A stretch of 28,450 nt of DNA from contig CAZFOO010000048.1 of assembly GCA_964520585.1 (NCBI GenBank), forward strand, positions 1 through 28,450, in the 5' to 3' direction. Below are positions 23,677 through 28,450 of the stretch, one piece after another. Each line of letters begins with the position of its first letter. Position 1 is the stretch's first letter. This DNA is from PXAP01 sp964520585. Its GTDB lineage: Bacteria; Bacteroidota; Bacteroidia; Bacteroidales; PUMT01. Position numbers and translations under genes: made by a program. Below the pieces are notes generated by a model. That model did no database searches. It was given only the letters and a program-made list of their open reading frames with translations, and was not told where the DNA came from.

Positions 23677-25152
23677 TTATTTACCAAACCAGTTTAAAGG
23701 CATGGTATTATGATTCTGATAAACATGCTTTACCTCTGTATACTCTTCCAGTCCCATACGTCCGAGCTCACGGCCCATACCGGACTGCTTGTAACCGCCC
23801 CAGGGAGCCTGGGTAAAATATACATTGAAGTCATTAACCCATACAGTACCGAATTTAAGAGCACCGGAAACTCTTTTAATGCGGTCCGGATCACGTGTCC
23901 AGAATCCGGCTGATAATCCGTAAACCGTGCTGTTTGCCAGCTTGACAACCTCTTCCTCATTGTCAAATTTCTCAACAGTTATTACAGGTCCGAAGATCTC
24001 CTCCTGAACAATCCTCATGTCATTGTTACAACGGGTAAAAAGAGTAGGCATATAAAAGAACCCCTTCTGCAGCTCAGAATCTTCCGGCCTTTTGCCTCCA
24101 GTAACAAGCTCTGCTCCTTCTTTCTTTCCGATAGAAATATATTTCTCTACCTTATCCCTGTGTCCGGCCGATATAAGAGGTCCCATCTGGGTTTTCTCAT
24201 CAAAACCATTACCCAGTTTTATTTTACCTATCCTTTCTGTTAAAAAATTAACCAGGCGGTCATGTAGCGATGAGTGTACCATCACCCTGGAACCAGCTGA
24301 ACATATCTGGCCCGCATGAAAAAACACTCCATTCAGCACATAATCTGCTGCTGTATCAAAATCAGCATCTTCAAATATTATATTCGGATTCTTTCCTCCA
24401 AGTTCAAGGGCAATTTTTTTAACATTTTCACTTGCGGCCCTGATTACCTTTTTTCCTGTGTCAATACCGCCGGTAAAAGATATAAGATCTACATCACTGC
24501 TTTCCGAAAGTTCTGCACCAACCGTATCTCCGGCTCCCAATACCAGATTCACAACTCCTGCCGGGAAACCGGCTTCTTCGGCAATTTCAGTGATTCTTAT
24601 AGTGGTCAGCGGGGTTATTTCACTGGGTTTCATCACAATACAACACCCGGCAGCAAGAGACGGCGCCATTTTCCAGGATGCCTGCAACAGCGGATAATTC
24701 CAGGGTGAGATCTGTCCGCAAACTCCAACCGGTTCCCTTACAAGCATACTGCTTGTTCCGGGAACGGGAGAAGCAATGACCTCTCCTCCCTCCTTATCGG
24801 CAAGTCCACCGAAATACCTGAAGATTCCGGCAATATCATCCATATCCCAAAGACTTTCAGTCAGCGTTTTACCGGTATCCAGAGTTTCAAGTTCAGCAAG
24901 TTCACTGCGGTATTTTTCTACCAGGTCGCCAAGACGACTCACCATCCGCCCCCTTTCCACAGCCGGCATTCGGCTCCATATTCCATCATCGAAAGCTTTC
25001 CTTGCCGCCTTTATTGCCGAACAACAATCATCACGGCTGCCTTCAGCTACCTCAGCAATATTGCTGTTATCGAAAGGGTTAATTATGATCCTGGTCTCAC
25101 CAGTCACCGATTCAACCCATTTTCCGTTTATATACATATTTTTTTTCAGCAT
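23677..25152 (-). CDS. betB: Betaine aldehyde dehydrogenase
   Basis: It oxidises betaine aldehyde to glycine betaine with NAD(P)+ in the cytoplasm, the second step from choline. The 491-aa protein is a full-length aldehyde dehydrogenase: oxyanion Asn152 in SPWNYP, cofactor-binding Lys175 in MKPSE, FTGG near 226-229, general base Glu250 in LELGGKNP, nucleophile Cys284 in GQICSAGSR, EEIFGPV and the C-terminal FTQAPWGGYKQSGMGRELG. The last segment is typical of the BADH group. The ATG at 25152 is 8 nt after the betA stop; Met6 (25137) is an alternative start. Substrate is inferred from family and operon. Confidence 0.92.
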   Translation of the reverse strand: MLKKNMYINGKWVESVTGETRIIINPFDNSNIAEVAEGSRDDCCSAIKAARKAFDDGIWSRMPAVERGRMVSRLGDLVEKYRSELAELETLDTGKTLTESLWDMDDIAGIFRYFGGLADKEGGEVIASPVPGTSSMLVREPVGVCGQISPWNYPLLQASWKMAPSLAAGCCIVMKPSEITPLTTIRITEIAEEAGFPAGVVNLVLGAGDTVGAELSESSDVDLISFTGGIDTGKKVIRAASENVKKIALELGGKNPNIIFEDADFDTAADYVLNGVFFHAGQICSAGSRVMVHSSLHDRLVNFLTERIGKIKLGNGFDEKTQMGPLISAGHRDKVEKYISIGKKEGAELVTGGKRPEDSELQKGFFYMPTLFTRCNNDMRIVQEEIFGPVITVEKFDNEEEVVKLANSTVYGLSAGFWTRDPDRIKRVSGALKFGTVWVNDFNVYFTQAPWGGYKQSGMGRELGRMGLEEYTEVKHVYQNHNTMPLNWFGK

Positions 25153-25160
25153 GGATAGAG

Positions 25161-26819
25161 TTATTTTTTTTCACTTTTTGCATCGTGCTTATAAAAAGGG
25201 GTATCCTCAGGCAATGCAGGTGAATTACCAAGAATTATGTCAGCAGCTTTTTCGGCTATCATCATAACAGGTGCATAAATATTACCATTTGTAATATATG
25301 GCATTACAGAGGCATCGACGACTCTTAAATTTGCAACACCATGTACTCTGAGTTCTGAATCAACAACGGACATATCATCATAGCCCATCTTGCAGGTACC
25401 ACTGGGATGATATGCACTTTCACCTTCATCGGCAACAAAATCAAGTATTTCCTGGTCGCTCTGCACCTTCTTTCCTGGGGCAAGTTCATCGCCTCTCAGT
25501 TCATCGAAGGCAGGTTGTTCGATCAATTTTCTGGCAGATCTTATTGCTTCTATCCATTCACGCTTTTCCTGTTCGGTGGACAAATAGTTAAACAGTATGC
25601 TGGGATATACCATAGGATCAGTAGATTTTATCTTTATGCGGCCGCGAACGTCTGTATTCATTGGTCCTACATGCAACTGAAACCCATGACCGGCATTCGG
25701 AGCAGAACCATCATATCTGATGGCTATTGGAAGGAAATGGAACTGAAGGTTAGGATATTTTACCCGGTTATTACTACGTATAAAACCTCCGGCTTCAAAA
25801 TGGTTACTGGCTGCAACACCTTTTTTCTGAAATAACCATTGAAATCCGATCTTCGGCTGGTTATAAAATTTCAACGATGGATACAGACTAACAGGTTTTC
25901 TTGCTGCCCACTGTACATATACCTCAAGATGATCCTGAAGATTTTCTCCTACCCCGGGCAGGTCATGAACCATATCTATACCTAAGCTGGAAAGATCTTT
26001 TCCATTACCTATTCCTGAAAGCTGAAGCAACTGGGGTGAATTAATGGCTCCGCCGCAGCATATTATCTCGCCTCCGTAAACCACTTTTTTACCAAGGCCT
26101 TTTTTATATTCAACACCTACTGCCCGTTTTCCGTCACACAGAATTTTTGTAGCTGTGGCTTTAAGGATCACTTTCAGGTTTTTGCGATCCATAACCGGAT
26201 GCACATAGGCCCTGGCGGCATTCCACCGGCGACTGCGGTATATTGTTCCGTCAAATTTACCAAATCCTTCCTGTTTATATCCATTCACATCGTCAGTGAG
26301 GGGATAACCTGCCTGCTGAACCGATTCAAAAAAAGCATCAAACAACGGATTATCACATTCAGGTGTTGTCAGGTACATAGGCCCCCCTGTTCCCTGGTAT
26401 TCATCTGCTCCCATCAACCGGTATTCATGACGTTTAAAATATGGAAGGCAATTTGCATAGCTCCAGTTTTCCAGGCCTTTTATCTGTGCCCATTTTTCAT
26501 AATCCATTGCATTTCCCCTGATATATATCATGCCATTAACACAACTGCTGCCCCCAAGAACCTTTCCTCTGGGCTGGTAAATTCTCCGGTTGTTCATGTG
26601 AGGTTCGGGATCTGATTCATAATACCAGTTGTAAAATTTACCGGAAAGCGGATAAGTGAGAGCTGCAGGCATATGTATCCTGAAATCGAGCCGGTAATCT
26701 TTACGTCCTGCTTCAAGTACAAGAACACTGTTATTTGGATTGGCACTTAGCCTGTTTGCCAGCACACTACCGGCAGAACCACCACCTATGATTATATAAT
26801 CATATTTTTTTGTTGACAT
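25161..26819 (-). CDS. betA: Choline dehydrogenase (GMC oxidoreductase)
   Basis: This membrane-associated FAD enzyme oxidises choline to betaine aldehyde and passes electrons to the respiratory chain. The 552-aa protein follows E. coli BetA along its whole length: FAD dinucleotide motif IIGGGSAGSVLANRL (10-24), MPAALTYPL, GKVLGGSSCVNGMIYIRGNA (85-104), GVGENLQDHLEVY, SNHFEAGGFIRS, and the active-site block AYHPSGTCKMG with His471, followed by Asn513 in TNGN. It is the first gene of the operon with betB (8-nt spacing) and the choline symporter. Two direct repeats 76-130 bp upstream may control it. No BetI regulator gene is nearby. Confidence 0.94.
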   Translation of the reverse strand: MSTKKYDYIIIGGGSAGSVLANRLSANPNNSVLVLEAGRKDYRLDFRIHMPAALTYPLSGKFYNWYYESDPEPHMNNRRIYQPRGKVLGGSSCVNGMIYIRGNAMDYEKWAQIKGLENWSYANCLPYFKRHEYRLMGADEYQGTGGPMYLTTPECDNPLFDAFFESVQQAGYPLTDDVNGYKQEGFGKFDGTIYRSRRWNAARAYVHPVMDRKNLKVILKATATKILCDGKRAVGVEYKKGLGKKVVYGGEIICCGGAINSPQLLQLSGIGNGKDLSSLGIDMVHDLPGVGENLQDHLEVYVQWAARKPVSLYPSLKFYNQPKIGFQWLFQKKGVAASNHFEAGGFIRSNNRVKYPNLQFHFLPIAIRYDGSAPNAGHGFQLHVGPMNTDVRGRIKIKSTDPMVYPSILFNYLSTEQEKREWIEAIRSARKLIEQPAFDELRGDELAPGKKVQSDQEILDFVADEGESAYHPSGTCKMGYDDMSVVDSELRVHGVANLRVVDASVMPYITNGNIYAPVMMIAEKAADIILGNSPALPEDTPFYKHDAKSEKK

Positions 26820-26894
26820 AATAAATAAATCTATAAAAAATTAATAATTAGGATTAAAACAATACCATCGGATTTGAACTTTATGCTTGCCATG

Positions 26895-26949
26895 ATTAGT
26901 TCCCGGAGGAATAATATAATAAAATCTATTAGTGCCCGGGCTAATAATA
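26895..26949 (-). promoter_or_regulatory. Twin direct repeats, operator candidates for the bet operon
   Basis: Two 22-nt copies, 26895-26916 and 26928-26949, are identical at 18 positions and spaced 33 bp start to start. Both read ATTAGT-x-CCCGG-xxx-AATAATA. The right copy also contains the palindrome GCCCGGGC (26934-26941). Spacing near three helical turns suits two dimers on one DNA face. Confidence 0.45.
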
Positions 26950-27113
26950 AATCCACATTACCACCTTTAAAAAGTAATTTATGGGAAAGCTATTACATCC
27001 CTCGCTGGCAATATTTATTTGAACAAAAATGATTTATAAAACATTAAGCCAAAGTGGTACTGACTCATGATCCGCTGAATTATCATTTTTGCATTGATGG
27101 AACCTCTATATTA

Positions 27114-27149
27114 TTCATTATACAAATTTCTGAAATTTCCTATAATGAA
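27114..27149. repeat. Nested inverted repeat
   Basis: TTCATTATA (27114-27122) and TATAATGAA (27141-27149) are perfect 9-bp arms. Within the 18-nt centre, AAATTT occurs at 27124-27129 and 27133-27138. There is no T-tract, so a binding site is likelier than a terminator. Confidence 0.4.
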
Positions 27150-27348
27150 CTCCGGGGCAAAGCATAAACAAATAAAAGCCCTGAATATGGGAGTTATGAG
27201 CGATATCAACCATCGAAATTATCCTCAGCAAGGCCGCAATATATTTAAACTTTATTAAAAGACGCAATAAAATCAGCTTAATAATAGTTTTATTTAAATA
27301 AGTAACTTATAATCAGCTCACCACATTTCTTTGTTTGGATTGCCCCTT

Positions 27349-27392
27349 ATCAGCTTTTATCAGCCTTTAGCAACCTATAGTAGCCTTTAGCA
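27349..27392 (+). repeat. Short tandem-like repeats (AGCCTTTAGCA)
   Basis: AGCCTTTAGCA occurs at 27362-27372 and 27382-27392 (period 20). A more diverged TATCAGCTTTTATCAGC unit precedes them. They lie just before the doubtful ORF at 27402. Confidence 0.4.
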
Positions 27393-27401
27393 GACAGAAT
27401 C

Positions 27402-27611
27402 ATGAACAAAAGAAAGAGGATTTACCTGAGGTCGATCTCATTTATAATGGACTTTTCATTTGTTAGAAATTACTTGTGGCAGTCATCCAGGAGTTATTTA
27501 AATGGATGTTTAAAATACTATATAAAAGACTTTAACCAGGAATATTTCAGAGAATATCAATTGATATTTAAAATAAGACAAGAAAAAACTCAAAATACCA
27601 TGACAAGTTAA
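27402..27611 (+). CDS. Doubtful 69-aa basic ORF
   Basis: It is an ATG-started frame giving a Lys/Arg/Tyr/Phe-rich product (MNKRKRIYLRSISFIMDFSF...). There is no signal peptide, known motif or clear promoter. The composition is what a random AT-rich frame often gives, so it may not be a gene. It is listed because nothing else occupies this long spacer. Confidence 0.2.
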   Translation: MNKRKRIYLRSISFIMDFSFVRNYLWQSSRSYLNGCLKYYIKDFNQEYFREYQLIFKIRQEKTQNTMTS

Positions 27612-27794
27612 AGGCCATTAAATTTTACCAGTACTGTTTTTTTTTGTATTTTCGATGATTAATGACGGAGTTCTACCACCGGCATCCCATAATCAACAGC
27701 AGGAATAAAATTCACTGGCGATCCTTTAAATAAATAATCCTGAAGTAAAAGTTAAGTATACCGATATATTATTTGCTAATCAAAAATCATATAA

Positions 27795-28241
27795 ATGAAA
27801 TCTGTTATGAAAAATCAAATCTTATTTTTAGAAAGAAACTCCATTAATTTCCTTAGTATTCTATTTATCCTGACCGCTATGATCATGGTATCCTGTGGAG
27901 GGAGCAGCAGTCAGGACAAGGTAAGGGAGGAACAGTTAAAGGAAATAAAAGCTAAGGCAACAGCAGATCTAAATGCATTGATCAACGACATTGAGGAACG
28001 TATAGAGTATCTTGATGAGCAAATTGAAAATGCAAGTGGAGAAACGGAACAACAGCTCCAGGATTCACGTGACGAACTGGAAGCCCAGAAAGAAAGAATA
28101 GAAGATGAACTGGATAAAATTGAAGATGCCTCTTTGGAAACCTGGAATGATGTGATAGAAAACACTTCAGAAGTAACTAAAGATGTACGTGCCAAAACCA
28201 ATGAAATATCCAGTGAGGTAAGGGAAATTCTTGAAGAATAA
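27795..28241 (+). CDS. Acidic coiled-coil lipoprotein
   Basis: The 148-aa product has a lipoprotein signal (hydrophobic about 17-32) and lipobox MVSC with Cys34, followed by GGSSSQDK. The mature part (about 42-148) is one long, very acidic, charged helix, likely a coiled coil, with no enzyme motif. The layout, a charged helix with a LETWNDVIE-type segment near the end, is like small envelope-stress proteins of the sll1863 type, but that is a weak resemblance. The ATG at 27795 is used; Met5 (27807) would also preserve the signal. It is probably anchored in an envelope membrane and stands alone. Confidence 0.72.
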   Translation: MKSVMKNQILFLERNSINFLSILFILTAMIMVSCGGSSSQDKVREEQLKEIKAKATADLNALINDIEERIEYLDEQIENASGETEQQLQDSRDELEAQKERIEDELDKIEDASLETWNDVIENTSEVTKDVRAKTNEISSEVREILEE

Positions 28242-28318
28242 TCTTCATAAAATGCAAATACAAGCGGATTATTGAATGTGTATAGCAACTTCTTCAGATT
28301 CGGAATTCACTCCGGATA

Positions 28319-28363
28319 TTGAAAATTTTGATATCGGAATTTGCTACAGTTATAAATTTTCAA
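28319..28363. repeat. 10-bp inverted repeat after the lipoprotein gene
   Basis: TTGAAAATTT (28319-28328) pairs perfectly with AAATTTTCAA (28354-28363) over a 25-nt loop. A second, imperfect dyad (TCCG-ATAT / ATAT-CGGA) overlaps at 28311-28338. It may end the lipoprotein transcript or be a binding site. No gene follows to the window end. Confidence 0.35.
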
Positions 28364-28450
28364 AATGATGTCCTTGGTTTACGTTGCTGGTAAATTTAAT
28401 AATTCAGACCTAACTGCATATTAATAAAGCTTTTAATAAAAAACCGGTAA

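Larger units (their letters stand above)
26820..27794. other. 975-bp divergent spacer upstream of the choline operon
   Basis: No certain gene. It holds the betA-proximal direct repeats (26895-26949), a dyad at 27114-27149, short repeats at 27349-27392 and one doubtful 69-aa ORF (27402-27611). No clear TAnnTTTG promoter was found for betA or for the lipoprotein gene. Confidence 0.5.

Noticed and set aside
24776..25267. 163-aa open frame on + across the betB/betA junction
   Set aside because: It is antisense to two well-supported genes and Ser/Pro-rich, as expected from the reverse complement of coding DNA.
22126..26819. Anaerobic choline breakdown to trimethylamine
   Set aside because: There is no glycyl-radical choline lyase or microcompartment gene; the enzymes present form the oxidative betaine route.
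26895..26949. The twin repeats as the start of a CRISPR array
   Set aside because: Only two imperfect copies with an 11-bp gap, and no cas genes in the window.

Overview
The window looks like chromosomal DNA from a low-GC member of the Bacteroidota, probably a marine or sediment Bacteroidales/Marinilabiliales-type organism. That rests on the gene families present: a SMUG2-type glycosylase, a secreted sialate O-acetylesterase, a DUF6588-like envelope protein and a lipoprotein with a short S-C-G-G lipobox. Several promoter candidates carry the Bacteroidota TAnnTTTG -7 element, and a Shine-Dalgarno sequence is mostly absent. No rRNA, tRNA, CRISPR array, prophage or insertion sequence was seen. 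The sequence is a scaffold with one 100-N gap at 4795-4894.

Layout. Left part (1-5335): a sialate O-acetylesterase on +, facing a secreted M14 metallopeptidase on -, with a strong terminator and a perfect 15-bp dyad between them. After the gap comes the 3' part of a TPR protein. Second block (5484-10990), all on -: a metallophosphoesterase and a small outer-membrane-type protein that form one transcript, a long RelA/SpoT homologue whose hydrolase site carries substitutions, and a DUF6588-like envelope protein. Third block (11446-17548), all on -: cardiolipin synthase, an acidic amino acid:cation symporter, an OFA-type MFS carrier, a 747-bp stretch with short cryptic or decayed ORFs, and a small two-TM membrane protein. 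Fourth block: a SMUG2-type uracil-DNA glycosylase on + converging on a 512-aa polytopic membrane protein of unknown substrate, which diverges from a secreted gamma-glutamyltransferase-family enzyme.

The most coherent system is the operon on - at 26819-22126. It runs choline dehydrogenase (betA), betaine aldehyde dehydrogenase (betB), then a sodium:solute symporter that closely resembles the animal high-affinity choline transporter CHT1/SLC5A7. Together they would import choline and oxidise it to glycine betaine, an osmoprotectant. No BetI-type regulator is present. Two 22-nt direct repeats, 18/22 identical and 33 bp apart, lie 76-130 bp upstream of betA and are good operator candidates. The transporter gene has a strong Shine-Dalgarno sequence but no canonical start codon in the expected place. 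Its stop codon overlaps that of the convergent gamma-glutamyltransferase gene.

The right end holds a long 975-bp spacer with dyads and short repeats, one doubtful small ORF, and an acidic coiled-coil lipoprotein. Several spacers carry diverged direct repeats (9623-9786, 13109-13159, 15016-15115, 2014-2107) that no annotated gene explains.
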